DNA of 50,388 nt, taken from assembly GCF_008368715.1 (NCBI RefSeq), contig NZ_SMRS01000010.1, positions 1 to 50,388 on the forward strand, given 5' to 3'. The stretch comes from Nitrincola tapanii. Its GTDB lineage: Bacteria > Pseudomonadota > Gammaproteobacteria > Pseudomonadales > Balneatricaceae. The notes beneath the pieces were generated by a model. The model was not told where the DNA came from and did no database searches. It saw nothing but the letters and a program-made list of their open reading frames with translations. Made by a program: the position numbers and the translations under genes. Each line of letters opens with the position of its first letter. Positions within the stretch are counted from its first letter, which is position 1. Shown here one piece after another: positions 16,360-25,047 of the stretch.

Positions 16360-19276
16360 CCTGCGTTTACCTCTTTTACTTCTGATTGGCGTAGCCTATC
16401 TACTGCTGCTACTCGCCTGTGCTTATGCGGCTGAACGCGGCTGGATCGCACAACGCTGGGTTCGCCACCCCTTAGTACACACCCTATCTTTGGGCATTTA
16501 CGCCAGTGCCTGGACTTTTTACGGGGCCTTCAGCATTGCACGTGACTCTGGTTTTACCTATCTCATCTCTTATCTCGGTGCCAGCGCCGCTTTTATGCTC
16601 TCGCCACTGATTCTTTTACCGATTTTGCGCTTAACGCGCACTTATCAGCTCAGCTCACTAGCCGATCTCTTTGCTTTTCGTTTTCACAGCGCCGCGATAG
16701 GTAGCTTAACCACCGCCCTCGTAATGCTTGCCAGTTTGCCCCTGATCGTGATTCAAATTCAGGGCATCGTATCTTCTATACGCCTGTTTAATGACACACT
16801 TTCCGAAGCACAACTGGCCCTCGCCTTTTGCTTGCTACTGACTCTTTTTTCGATACTGTTTGGCGCACGTCACCCATCGCTACGCAGTCGCCATGATGGC
16901 CTGAGTTTAGCGATTGCCATCAAGTCCTTAGTCAAGGTGGTTGTACTCTTAACCCTAGCAAGCTATGTCTTTTTGCAAGTTTTCAATGGCCAAAAAGGCC
17001 TTAATCTCTGGCTGACCGAACACCCTGCCGCACTGGAAACTCTTTTAAGCTCGCCCGATAACTCCAGTTGGCGCACTCTATTTATCGCTTTCTTTGGTGC
17101 GGCGTTTTTAACCCCCCATATGTTTCATATTTTGTTCAGCGAAAACGCCTCAGAATCTAGCCTACGCTTGGCCAGCTGGTTAATGCCATTATTTCTACTG
17201 CTGATGGCTCTAGCGATCCCCCCCCTTTTATGGACAGGATTCAAACTTGAGCTGTTAGGTAATCCTGACTACCTGCTGCTTGCGCTAGGCCAGGCACTAT
17301 CGCTGGATTGGTTTATTATTTTGGCATTCATTGGTGTCCTCTCAGCAGCCAGCGGTGTCATTCTAGTGGCCAACATCGCGCTAGCATCTATGCTCCAAAA
17401 CCATCTCCTCTTACCCGTCATCCGTTTACCCGACAGCTCAAGTTTCTATCGCTGGCTTTTATGGCTCAGACGCTCACTCATCTTAGTGGTCATGAGTGTT
17501 AGCTATGCCATCTATTTATTATTGGATCAACGCTTTAGCTTGGCACAACTCGGCCTGATTACCTTTATGGCGTTTTTGCAGTTCTTACCGGGACTGTTTG
17601 CCACGTTATACTGGCAAGGCGCCAGCAGAGTTGGTTTTTTAGCCGGACTCAGTGGCGGATTAAGTATTTGGCTGATGACCGTAATACAAATCTATTTAAG
17701 CCTAGAGCAGCCCTCTCACTCACTTGATCTCTGGTATGAATACACTCTACTGTCTCTGCTTCTCAATACACTGCTCCTTATCGGTGGTTCTCTACTTTTT
17801 CCTGCCGATGCACGCGAAGCGGAACATGCCACGGCCTGTATCCTGAACGCACTTCCACGTCAAACCCGCCTACTGGGCCATGATAAGGATTCTTTGGAAA
17901 ACCTGGAACAACGCTTAAGCCAACGTTTAGGACAACACTCCGCGCGCCGTGAAATTGAGCAAGCTCGTCAGATACTAGACCTACCCAACACCAACAAACT
18001 CGGCCCACTCGATCTGCTCAAGTTGCGCAACACGCTGGAAAACAACCTATCCGGGCTGCTCGGCCCCGTGGAAGCAACTGCATTACTGCGACCCGAAAGC
18101 TTACAGCAAGCGCGCTTTCGTGGGCGTGAGATCCACCTGCTAGAAGAGCAGCTTGAACATTATGATGAGCGCCTGTCTGGTTTAGCGGCGGAGCTAGATA
18201 AGATTCGACGCTTCCACCGCTTTACCCTACAACGCTTACCCATTGGAGTTCTCACGCTGGATGATCACAGCCAAATTCTGTTTTGGAATCGTCAGCTACA
18301 AGAATACACCGGCATAGATGCTAATGAAGCGATTGGCTCAGACCTTCCCTCCTTGCCATCGCCATGGGCGGAGTTCTTTGGTCACTTCACACAAAGTCCA
18401 GAGAAACTGCATGAAACCTGTCCACTTGAACATCAACATCAGACACGCTGGTTTAGCTTGCACAAAACCTTGGTGAATGAGGGTAATACGCAGGGAATGA
18501 TCGTACTTATAGAGGATGAAACCGAACATCGCCAAATTGCTAATCGCCTCGCGCATAGCGAACGTCTTACCTCGATCGGTCGTTTTGCTGCAGGGGTCGC
18601 ACATGAAATTGGCAATCCCGTCACAGGGATTGCCTGCTTGGCTCAGAACCTCAAACTGGAAACAGACGATCCCATCATTCTGGAAACCGGTTCACACATT
18701 CTCACCCAAACACAGCGCATCAGTCGCATCGTGCAGTCACTGGTGCGCTTTGCTCATACCGGACAAGCCGATCAACTCAGCAAGCTTGAAGCCGTCAATC
18801 TCTATGCGTGTGCACAAGAGGCAGTTGAACTCTTGCGTTTTGACGAGCGTGGTCGCAATATGTTGATTATGAATCAAATTCCGCCGGAATACCGCTGTAG
18901 CGGAGACCCTCAGCTCTTGTTACAGGTCTTTGTGAATCTACTCAACAATGCCTGTGACGCCTCGCCTGAGCACAGCCGTATTGTCATTGATGCCAGTCAA
19001 ATGCAAAATGCTCTGCGTGTGCGTATTACCGATCCAGGTAGTGGTATTGAACCTGAGCACCAGCAGCGTTTGTTCGAGCCTTTTTTCACCACAAAAGAGC
19101 CGGGCAAGGGCACAGGCTTAGGCCTTGCCTTGGTCTACAATATCATTACCGAACATTGTGGTAATATTGAGTTTATTAGTCCTGCCGACAAAAAACAGAA
19201 CAAAGGCACTCAGGTAATCATTCAGCTTCCTCTCTGGGTTGACTCCGCTTTGAGCACTCAGACAGAGAAGACGTAA
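16349..19276 (+). CDS. cbrA: Sensor histidine kinase CbrA with sodium/solute symporter domain
   Basis: A 975-aa membrane sensor (Pseudomonas CbrA is of similar size). Residues 1 to about 490 form a 12-13 helix sodium:solute-symporter-like domain. A PAS region (about 620-720, containing FWNRQLQEYTGID) follows, then HisKA with H752 in GVAHEIGNP, and HATPase with the N-box near N866 (NLLNNACDAS), DPGSGIE, and GKGTGLGLA. It acts with CbrB on carbon/nitrogen use and, in Pseudomonas, on catabolite-repression RNAs; histidine transport has been reported for the transporter part there. It overlaps the small cbrX-like frame and precedes cbrB by 13 bp. Confidence 0.93.
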   Translation: MISDLRLPLLLLIGVAYLLLLLACAYAAERGWIAQRWVRHPLVHTLSLGIYASAWTFYGAFSIARDSGFTYLISYLGASAAFMLSPLILLPILRLTRTYQLSSLADLFAFRFHSAAIGSLTTALVMLASLPLIVIQIQGIVSSIRLFNDTLSEAQLALAFCLLLTLFSILFGARHPSLRSRHDGLSLAIAIKSLVKVVVLLTLASYVFLQVFNGQKGLNLWLTEHPAALETLLSSPDNSSWRTLFIAFFGAAFLTPHMFHILFSENASESSLRLASWLMPLFLLLMALAIPPLLWTGFKLELLGNPDYLLLALGQALSLDWFIILAFIGVLSAASGVILVANIALASMLQNHLLLPVIRLPDSSSFYRWLLWLRRSLILVVMSVSYAIYLLLDQRFSLAQLGLITFMAFLQFLPGLFATLYWQGASRVGFLAGLSGGLSIWLMTVIQIYLSLEQPSHSLDLWYEYTLLSLLLNTLLLIGGSLLFPADAREAEHATACILNALPRQTRLLGHDKDSLENLEQRLSQRLGQHSARREIEQARQILDLPNTNKLGPLDLLKLRNTLENNLSGLLGPVEATALLRPESLQQARFRGREIHLLEEQLEHYDERLSGLAAELDKIRRFHRFTLQRLPIGVLTLDDHSQILFWNRQLQEYTGIDANEAIGSDLPSLPSPWAEFFGHFTQSPEKLHETCPLEHQHQTRWFSLHKTLVNEGNTQGMIVLIEDETEHRQIANRLAHSERLTSIGRFAAGVAHEIGNPVTGIACLAQNLKLETDDPIILETGSHILTQTQRISRIVQSLVRFAHTGQADQLSKLEAVNLYACAQEAVELLRFDERGRNMLIMNQIPPEYRCSGDPQLLLQVFVNLLNNACDASPEHSRIVIDASQMQNALRVRITDPGSGIEPEHQQRLFEPFFTTKEPGKGTGLGLALVYNIITEHCGNIEFISPADKKQNKGTQVIIQLPLWVDSALSTQTEKT

Positions 19277-19289
19277 CAGGTCCCGATGT

Positions 19290-20678
19290 ATGAGCCGAAT
19301 TCTGATTGTTGAGGATGAGTCAATCATCCGTGCAGCCTTGCAACGTTTATTAGCAAAACACGATTATGCTGTCGACACAGCAGACTCCGTGGATAGTGCC
19401 CGCTCTCTGTTGTCGCATCATGCCTATGATCTCATCATTAGCGACTTACGCTTGCCTGGCGCACCTGGAACAGACCTAATCGCCATCGCACCCAACACCC
19501 CTGTGCTGATCATGACCAGTTACGCCAGCATGCGTTCAGCGATTGATGCTATGAAGCTGGGTGCGGTGGATTACATCGCCAAGCCATTTGATCACGATGA
19601 AATGCTTGCAAGCGTGAGTAAAATCATCCAGCAATTCAGGCCTTCTTCGGAACGCTCTAGCGCAGCCGTAGCAGACCAGGACACCGACTCCTGTTCGCTG
19701 ATCGCGGGATCTTCACCTTCTGTGCAGGAGCTGCTGCGCAAAATTGATAAGGTTTCACAAACCTCAGCGACGGTTCTGATTCTTGGAGAATCGGGAACAG
19801 GCAAAGAGCTGGCCGCTCGCACGATCCATCAAAAAAGCAGCCGCGCTCAAGCACCGATGATTAGCGTCAACTGCGCAGCGATTCCTGACACCCTGATTGA
19901 ATCCGAACTCTTTGGTCATGAAAAAGGCGCTTTTACTGGTGCCGATACACAACGCAGTGGCTTAATCGAGGCTGCTGACCAAGGCACGCTTTTTCTCGAT
20001 GAAATCGGTGAGCTGCCTTTAGAAGCCCAGGCACGTTTACTGCGCTTTTTACAAGAAGGTGAGATTCGCCGTGTTGGCGCCGTGCATGCGCGCAAGGTCG
20101 ATGTACGCTTGATTGCCGCGACTCATCGAGATTTAAAAACTCTCGCCAGAGAAGGGCGCTTTCGTGAAGATCTCTACTACCGCCTCTATGTCATGGAGTT
20201 GCGCATGCCGCCACTACGTGAACGAGGCGAAGATATTATCGAACTGGCACAACTGTTTCTACGCAACCACTGCGCCCGTCATCAGACGCAAGTTGCCTTT
20301 AGCCCATCGGCGCTTGAGCGATTGCGCCAACACACTTGGCCGGGCAATGTTCGCGAACTGCAAAATGCCATCGAACGCGCCGTGATTCTCGCTGAAGGCC
20401 ATCAAATCACGCCCGATCTCTTCGGGCTAGAGCACACTGAGCTGGCATCCACCACAGCTCCCACCCTATCCAAAACCGAAGAGATCACACCTCCCTCTGC
20501 TTTGGATAAGCAAGATCTCTCCCTAGATGATTATTTTCAACGTTATGTTCTCGACCATCAAGAACAGATGAATGAAACCGAATTAGCACGCACTCTAGGT
20601 ATTAGTCGCAAATGTCTCTGGGAACGCCGGCAGAAGTTAGGCATCCCCCGACGCGCCAAACGAGCGACAGCGGGGTAA
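19290..20678 (+). CDS. cbrB: Sigma-54-dependent response regulator CbrB
   Basis: A 462-aa NtrC-family activator. The receiver domain has phospho-acceptor D52 and K98. The AAA+ domain has Walker A GESGTGKE (166-173), the sigma-54-contacting GAFTGA (213-218) and the LFLDEIGELP region. A C-terminal Fis-type HTH (about 430-455, ELARTLGISRKCLWERR) binds DNA. It is the cognate regulator of CbrA. The likely target is next door: GTAACACTT repeats begin inside its own stop codon and lead to a sigma-54 promoter. Confidence 0.94.
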   Translation: MSRILIVEDESIIRAALQRLLAKHDYAVDTADSVDSARSLLSHHAYDLIISDLRLPGAPGTDLIAIAPNTPVLIMTSYASMRSAIDAMKLGAVDYIAKPFDHDEMLASVSKIIQQFRPSSERSSAAVADQDTDSCSLIAGSSPSVQELLRKIDKVSQTSATVLILGESGTGKELAARTIHQKSSRAQAPMISVNCAAIPDTLIESELFGHEKGAFTGADTQRSGLIEAADQGTLFLDEIGELPLEAQARLLRFLQEGEIRRVGAVHARKVDVRLIAATHRDLKTLAREGRFREDLYYRLYVMELRMPPLRERGEDIIELAQLFLRNHCARHQTQVAFSPSALERLRQHTWPGNVRELQNAIERAVILAEGHQITPDLFGLEHTELASTTAPTLSKTEEITPPSALDKQDLSLDDYFQRYVLDHQEQMNETELARTLGISRKCLWERRQKLGIPRRAKRATAG

Positions 20679-20755
20679 CACTTCGGTAACACTTAGTAAA
20701 AGTGTTACTTTATGGGTAGATGGGTAACACTTATCGCAGGACACAGGTAACACTC
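20675..20755 (+). promoter_or_regulatory. Array of five GTAACACTT elements, candidate CbrB enhancer
   Basis: Copies of GTAACACTT lie at 20675-20683, 20686-20694 and 20724-20732. There is one inverted copy at 20700-20708 and a variant GTAACACTC at 20747-20755. The second and third form an inverted repeat. All lie about 95-180 bp upstream of the predicted start of the sigma-54 transcript, where an NtrC-type activator should bind. GTAACA half-sites of this kind have been described for CbrB in Pseudomonas. Confidence 0.75.
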
Positions 20756-20824
20756 AGTACTAACCGCCTACTACCAACAGACTACTTTCTTTAATTTTGT
20801 TTTTAAAACAATGATCTACAAAAC

Positions 20825-20842
20825 CTGGCACGCTATCTGCTT
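20825..20842 (+). promoter_or_regulatory. Sigma-54 promoter
   Basis: CTGGCACGCTATCTGCTT matches the -24/-12 consensus (TGGCACG-N4-TTGCT) with GG at 20827-20828 and GC at 20839-20840, exactly ten bases between. The predicted start is near 20852. An A/T-rich stretch (20785-20820) separates it from the enhancer and could bind IHF. Confidence 0.85.
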
Positions 20843-20851
20843 TCTATTAGA

Positions 20852-21030
20852 GCAAGAATAATAACAAATCACTCTACGACAGCAGCAATAAAAATAATAA
20901 CGCCGTCAACTGAAACACCTGCTTCAAATAAAAATAACAATGAAGCTTCGCTGAAAGCAAAGTAGCAACTCCACACACTCCCCACAGTGCTCGAACAATA
21001 ACAAAATCTGTGATGCTACTTTGTTTTCAG
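20852..21030 (+). ncRNA. crcZ: CrcZ-like small RNA with Hfq/Crc-type A-rich motifs
   Basis: Non-coding A-rich transcript predicted between cbrB and pcnB, the crcZ location in Pseudomonas, driven by a sigma-54 promoter behind CbrB-type sites. Four AAN-repeat (CA) tracts are present: 20854-20868, 20887-20901, 20927-20941 and 20994-21006. The third sits in the loop of a GCTTCA/TGAAGC hairpin. The fourth sits in a 46-nt loop closed by a 17-bp stem (20951-20967 with 21014-21030). CrcZ sequesters Hfq/Crc and relieves catabolite repression. The 3' end is uncertain, since no classical T-run follows the stem. At about 180 nt it would be shorter than Pseudomonas CrcZ. Confidence 0.75.
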
Positions 21031-21192
21031 CCACCCTACCTTGTTCATTCTCATCTTCTCTTTCTCATCCAGATTCAATCACAACCATCACTTAAGCCTC
21101 CTCTGTGATCAACGACTAACACTGCCGTGGACTTACTGGTATCATGCGCCTCTCTTAGCGCATGACATGACAGCCAGGAAGAATTTTTTCGC
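21031..21192 (+). other. Spacer before pcnB
   Basis: No gene seen. A pyrimidine-rich stretch (21030-21065) could belong to the 3' end of the upstream RNA. A TATCAT near 21140 is a possible -10 box for pcnB without a good -35. Confidence 0.4.
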
Positions 21193-22653
21193 ATGCACGA
21201 TCTGTTTTTATTAGCTACTCTCATCCTATTGGTTCTGATCAGTGGCCTTTGGCTACTACGAGCGCCTAAGCTAAAAGCCGCCGCCCAACCGGAAGAACCA
21301 AGAAGCCTGGACATTTTATCGCTCGGTGAGCGTCGCATCATTCCCGAGTCCGAACATCAAATCCCTCGACGTCTACTTGATGACAATGCGATGAAAGTCG
21401 TTTATCGACTTCAAGATGCCGGATATGAAAGCTACCTCGTCGGCGGCTGTATTCGCGATCTTTTGCTCGGACAAGCACCCAAGGACTTTGATGTCGCGAC
21501 CTCAGCCCATCCCGAGCAGGCCGTTGAGCTGTTTCACCGTGGCCGCTTAATTGGCCGTCGCTTTAAACTCCTGCATGTGCGTTTTGGTCGAGAACTCATT
21601 GAAGTCGCGACCTTTCGCGCCAGCCATGACTCAGATGACAACGAAGATGGCGAACATGGAAGACAAGCTGAATCAGGCCTGATACTGCGTGACAATGTGT
21701 ATGGCAGCATCGAAGAAGATGCCCTGCGCCGTGACTTTACAGTGAATGCCCTCTATTACTGTGTACGTGATTACAGTATTCACGATTTTGCCAACGGTTA
21801 CCCTGATCTTAAAAATCGCCAACTGCGCATGATTGGTGATCCAGAGCAACGCTATCGTGAAGACCCCGTGCGTATGCTGCGCGCCGCACGCTTTGCAGCC
21901 AAGCTCAGTTTTGAAATTGAAGAAAAAACGGCGGAGCCTATTCATCGCCTTGCCCCGCTCTTAGCACGCATCGCACCCGCACGCTTGTTTGATGAAGCGC
22001 TTAAGCTATTACAAACCGGACATGGCGCCGCTTCATTCCGCCAGATGCAACGCTTTGGTCTGTTCGTTTATCTTTTCCCGCTGACCCAACAACTACTCAA
22101 CGACGAACACCCGCAAACGGAAGCCCTGATTCAACAGGTACTACGCAATACCGATCGTCGCTTAGAACAAGGCAAGAGTGTTACCCCTGCCTTTATGTTT
22201 GCCGCCTTACTCTGGTACCCGTTGGTTGAACGCTACCATCGTATTCTCGATGAAGAAGATCTTCCTCCACTGCAAGCGCTGCATGAAGCTGCCAACCAGA
22301 TTCTCAGCAAACAAGTAAAAAGCACAGCAATTCCTAAGCGTTTCTCTGCCCCCATGCGCGAAATCTGGGAGCTGCAATTACGCTTGCCGCGCTATCGTGG
22401 ACGACGTGCCGATCAACTGCTTGAGCATCCACGCTTCCGAGCTGCTTACGACCTGGTACTGCTACGCGAGTCCGCAGGCGAGGATCTCGACGGTCTTGGG
22501 CAATGGTGGACCGAATATCAACAGGCGAACCCTGTGCAGCGCTCGGAGTTACAACATGCGCCGAGCCCCAGCTATCCAACTGAAACGCGTGGCGATAAAC
22601 CTAAACGCCGACGTCGGCGCAAGCCTAATCGTCGCCCTGCTGCCACTGAATAA
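21193..22653 (+). CDS. pcnB: Poly(A) polymerase I
   Basis: Adds 3' poly(A) tails that promote RNA decay. It is 486 aa. The nucleotidyltransferase core has GGCIRDLLLG and the catalytic DFDVAT pair. It is followed by the FGSIEEDA-like GSIEEDALRRDFTVNALYY and a basic C-terminal tail rich in Arg/Lys, as in E. coli. The unusual part is the N-terminus: about 60 residues precede the conserved core (RRIIPESEHQI), including a strong hydrophobic helix at residues 4-24. ATG at 21193 has AGGAAGAA rather far upstream (13 nt). It is followed closely by folK. Confidence 0.94.
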   Translation: MHDLFLLATLILLVLISGLWLLRAPKLKAAAQPEEPRSLDILSLGERRIIPESEHQIPRRLLDDNAMKVVYRLQDAGYESYLVGGCIRDLLLGQAPKDFDVATSAHPEQAVELFHRGRLIGRRFKLLHVRFGRELIEVATFRASHDSDDNEDGEHGRQAESGLILRDNVYGSIEEDALRRDFTVNALYYCVRDYSIHDFANGYPDLKNRQLRMIGDPEQRYREDPVRMLRAARFAAKLSFEIEEKTAEPIHRLAPLLARIAPARLFDEALKLLQTGHGAASFRQMQRFGLFVYLFPLTQQLLNDEHPQTEALIQQVLRNTDRRLEQGKSVTPAFMFAALLWYPLVERYHRILDEEDLPPLQALHEAANQILSKQVKSTAIPKRFSAPMREIWELQLRLPRYRGRRADQLLEHPRFRAAYDLVLLRESAGEDLDGLGQWWTEYQQANPVQRSELQHAPSPSYPTETRGDKPKRRRRRKPNRRPAATE

Positions 22654-22673
22654 CGGACGCAAAGACGATTATC

Positions 22674-23153
22674 ATGCGTTGTTTTATTGGACTTGGTAGT
22701 AATCTCGACAACCCGATTGAGCAGGTCAAACGAGCACTAGACGAGCTCGCTCAATTGCCTGACACGCAGCTGATTCAACACTCTGCGCTCTATCGTTCAG
22801 AGCCTGTTGGGCCAGCGGGGCAGCCGGATTATATCAATGCCGTAGCCGAGCTGAACACAGAATTGGATGCTGAGTGCTTACTGGATCACCTACAAGCACT
22901 GGAGCAGGCGCATCAGCGTGTGCGCTTGGAGCACTGGGGACCGCGCACCCTCGACCTGGACCTTTTACTCTATGGTCAAGAAACGATTGCAACAGCACGC
23001 CTCAGCGTGCCGCACCCCTGGATGACGCAACGCAGTTTTGTGCTCTACCCTCTGGCCGAAATTGCACCCGATCTTCAGCTACCGGATGGTAGCCTTCTCT
23101 CTTTTCACCTAGCGGATTGTCCAATGGGCAGCCCGGATCGCTTAGCGCTATAA
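22674..23153 (+). CDS. folK: 6-hydroxymethyl-7,8-dihydropterin pyrophosphokinase
   Basis: Pyrophosphorylates 6-hydroxymethyl-dihydropterin before FolP in folate synthesis. It is 159 aa, the same as E. coli. Signatures are GLGSNLDNP at the start, SALYRSEPVG, QPDYINAVAEL and the magnesium/ATP motif GPRTLDLDLLLYG. It is 20 bases downstream of pcnB, in the common pcnB-folK-pan arrangement. folP is elsewhere in this window (41.4 kb, opposite strand). Confidence 0.96.
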   Translation: MRCFIGLGSNLDNPIEQVKRALDELAQLPDTQLIQHSALYRSEPVGPAGQPDYINAVAELNTELDAECLLDHLQALEQAHQRVRLEHWGPRTLDLDLLLYGQETIATARLSVPHPWMTQRSFVLYPLAEIAPDLQLPDGSLLSFHLADCPMGSPDRLAL

Positions 23154-23194
23154 TGAGCGGCTAAACCTGCAGATAACCCTTGCTTGGAATGTCT

Positions 23195-23986
23195 ATGAGT
23201 AACATCACACTGCATACCCTGACAGGTCTCAAACAGGCCGGAAAAAAATTCACGGTTCTGACGGCATATGACTCAACCTTTGCACATCTGATCAGTTCAG
23301 TGGGCATTGAAATGATTCTGGTCGGAGACTCCTTGGGTATGGTGCTCCAGGGTCAGCAAAGCACCCTGCCCGTGACACTGGAAGAGATGGTGTACCACAC
23401 AACCAGTGTCGCTCGTGGCAACCAGGGCGCGATGATCATGGCCGACCTGCCCTTTATGTCTTATGCCACGCCCGAACAATGTATGGCGTCCTCTGCGCGT
23501 CTGATGCAGGCCGGCGCTCACCTAGTCAAACTAGAAGGCGGGAGCTGGTTAGCGGAAAGTATTCAGCTTTTAGCGGATCGCGGTGTTCCCGTGTGTGCAC
23601 ACCTGGGACTGACCCCACAAGCGGTGAACAAACTAGGCGGCTATCGTGTCCAGGGTAAAGACAAGGCATCTGCGTTGCAGATGATAGAAGATGCTCGCCA
23701 ACTGGAAGAAGCAGGCGCTTCGATGCTGCTACTAGAATGCGTTCCCAGCCTACTCGGCGAAGAGATTACCCGCAATGTCAGCATACCTGTCATAGGGATC
23801 GGAGCGGGGCCGCATACCGATGCGCAGGTGTTGGTGCTACACGACATGCTGGGCATCACCCCAGGTCGTCGTCCTCGCTTCAGTCGTGACTTTATGCAGC
23901 AAGCCGTAAGTATTGAAGATGCGATTCGCCAATATGATGCTGCGGTTAAAGCGGTAACCTTCCCTAGCCCAGAAGAGAGTTTCTGA
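23195..23986 (+). CDS. panB: 3-methyl-2-oxobutanoate hydroxymethyltransferase
   Basis: First committed step of pantothenate synthesis (ketopantoate from alpha-ketoisovalerate). It is 263 aa (E. coli 264). Conserved blocks are [46 protein letters not shown] and [12 protein letters not shown]. The ATG at 23195 has GGA six bases upstream and matches the family length; ATG 23189 and TTG 23180 are alternatives. panC begins one base after its stop. Confidence 0.96.
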   Translation: MSNITLHTLTGLKQAGKKFTVLTAYDSTFAHLISSVGIEMILVGDSLGMVLQGQQSTLPVTLEEMVYHTTSVARGNQGAMIMADLPFMSYATPEQCMASSARLMQAGAHLVKLEGGSWLAESIQLLADRGVPVCAHLGLTPQAVNKLGGYRVQGKDKASALQMIEDARQLEEAGASMLLLECVPSLLGEEITRNVSIPVIGIGAGPHTDAQVLVLHDMLGITPGRRPRFSRDFMQQAVSIEDAIRQYDAAVKAVTFPSPEESF

Positions 23987-23987
23987 A

Positions 23988-24839
23988 ATGCTGCAGACTC
24001 TGCACCAGATCCAAGCGCTGCGTGAACACTTAAAAGCTCACCGTCATGCCGGTGAAAAGATTGCTCTAGTCCCAACCATGGGCAACCTGCATTCTGGCCA
24101 TATCACTCTGGTGAAAGAAGCGCTCAAGCACGCGGATATTGTGGTCACTAGTATCTTTGTGAACCCATTACAATTTGGGGTCAATGAGGATCTGGATAGT
24201 TATCCACGCACCCTCGCAGAGGATCAAGCCAAACTACTGGATGCGGGCTGCCACTATCTTTTTGCACCCTCTGATGCCGAAATGTACCCTCATGGGCGTG
24301 AGCTGCAAACGCGTGTTGAAGTACCAGGCTTATCGGATCTTTACTGTGGTCAAACCCGACCTGGGCATTTCAGCGGTGTTGCAACCGTTGTGTGCAAACT
24401 ACTCAACATCGTACAACCGGATCTTGCACTATTTGGGGAAAAGGATTACCAGCAACTGCGGATTATCCGTACGCTGGTTCGTGATCTGAGTCTAGGCGTT
24501 GAAATTCAGGGGGTTCCCATCGTACGCGCAGAATCAGGTTTAGCCCTGAGTTCACGCAATGGTTATCTCTCTAATCAAGAGTTGGAACAGGCCCCTGCTC
24601 TTTATCAGACGCTGCTGAACTGTGCGGATCAACTATATCAAGGCGTAAAAGACTTTGCACACTTGCAAACTCAAGCCAAAGCACAACTCAGCGCCGCCGG
24701 ATTTAAACCCGATTATTTTCATATTTTGCGCCAGCAGGATATGCAACCCGCCCACGCCGAAGATCAGCAACTGGTACTCATTGCCGCTGCGTATCTAGGT
24801 CCAGCACGTCTGATCGACAATCTCGAAGTTAATCTCTAA
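23988..24839 (+). CDS. panC: Pantothenate synthetase
   Basis: ATP-dependent condensation of pantoate and beta-alanine. It is 283 aa, the same as E. coli. It has the HIGH-like PTMGNLHSGHI, FVNPLQFG, FGEKDYQQL and the KMSKS-like SSRNGYLS. It is tightly coupled to panB (one-base gap). panD, which follows in Pseudomonas, is not here, so beta-alanine supply must be encoded elsewhere. Confidence 0.97.
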   Translation: MLQTLHQIQALREHLKAHRHAGEKIALVPTMGNLHSGHITLVKEALKHADIVVTSIFVNPLQFGVNEDLDSYPRTLAEDQAKLLDAGCHYLFAPSDAEMYPHGRELQTRVEVPGLSDLYCGQTRPGHFSGVATVVCKLLNIVQPDLALFGEKDYQQLRIIRTLVRDLSLGVEIQGVPIVRAESGLALSSRNGYLSNQELEQAPALYQTLLNCADQLYQGVKDFAHLQTQAKAQLSAAGFKPDYFHILRQQDMQPAHAEDQQLVLIAAAYLGPARLIDNLEVNL

Positions 24840-24908
24840 CCGCCGTGAGCACGACATTAGTTTAAGGCTCTCCCGCTTGACAGCTGCCTCGAAATTCGCG
24901 CAGACTCA

Positions 24909-24943
24909 GGTCACTGCTCCTCATCTTTCACAGGACAGTGACC
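24909..24943. repeat. Inverted repeat between panC and the thiolase
   Basis: An 8-bp perfect inverted repeat GGTCACTG / CAGTGACC with a 19-nt loop lies in the 208-bp gap. No T-run follows on either strand, so it is not a typical terminator. It may be a protein-binding site or an mRNA structure. Confidence 0.4.
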
Positions 24944-25047
24944 AAAAATAACAGTTAAGCACGCCCTATTTTTCCGTAGCTTCAGTGTCATTTTCTAACG
25001 GTAAAGTGATGGACGGCTTCTTATTCAGTTCAGTATGAGGAATACAC

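Noticed and set aside
20760-20824. Small peptide gene between the GTAACACTT array and the sigma-54 promoter
   Set aside because: No start codon with a ribosome-binding site; the stretch is A/T-rich and better explained as a bending or IHF-type region.
24909-24943. Terminator after panC
   Set aside because: The inverted repeat has no following T-run on either strand, so it was listed only as a repeat.
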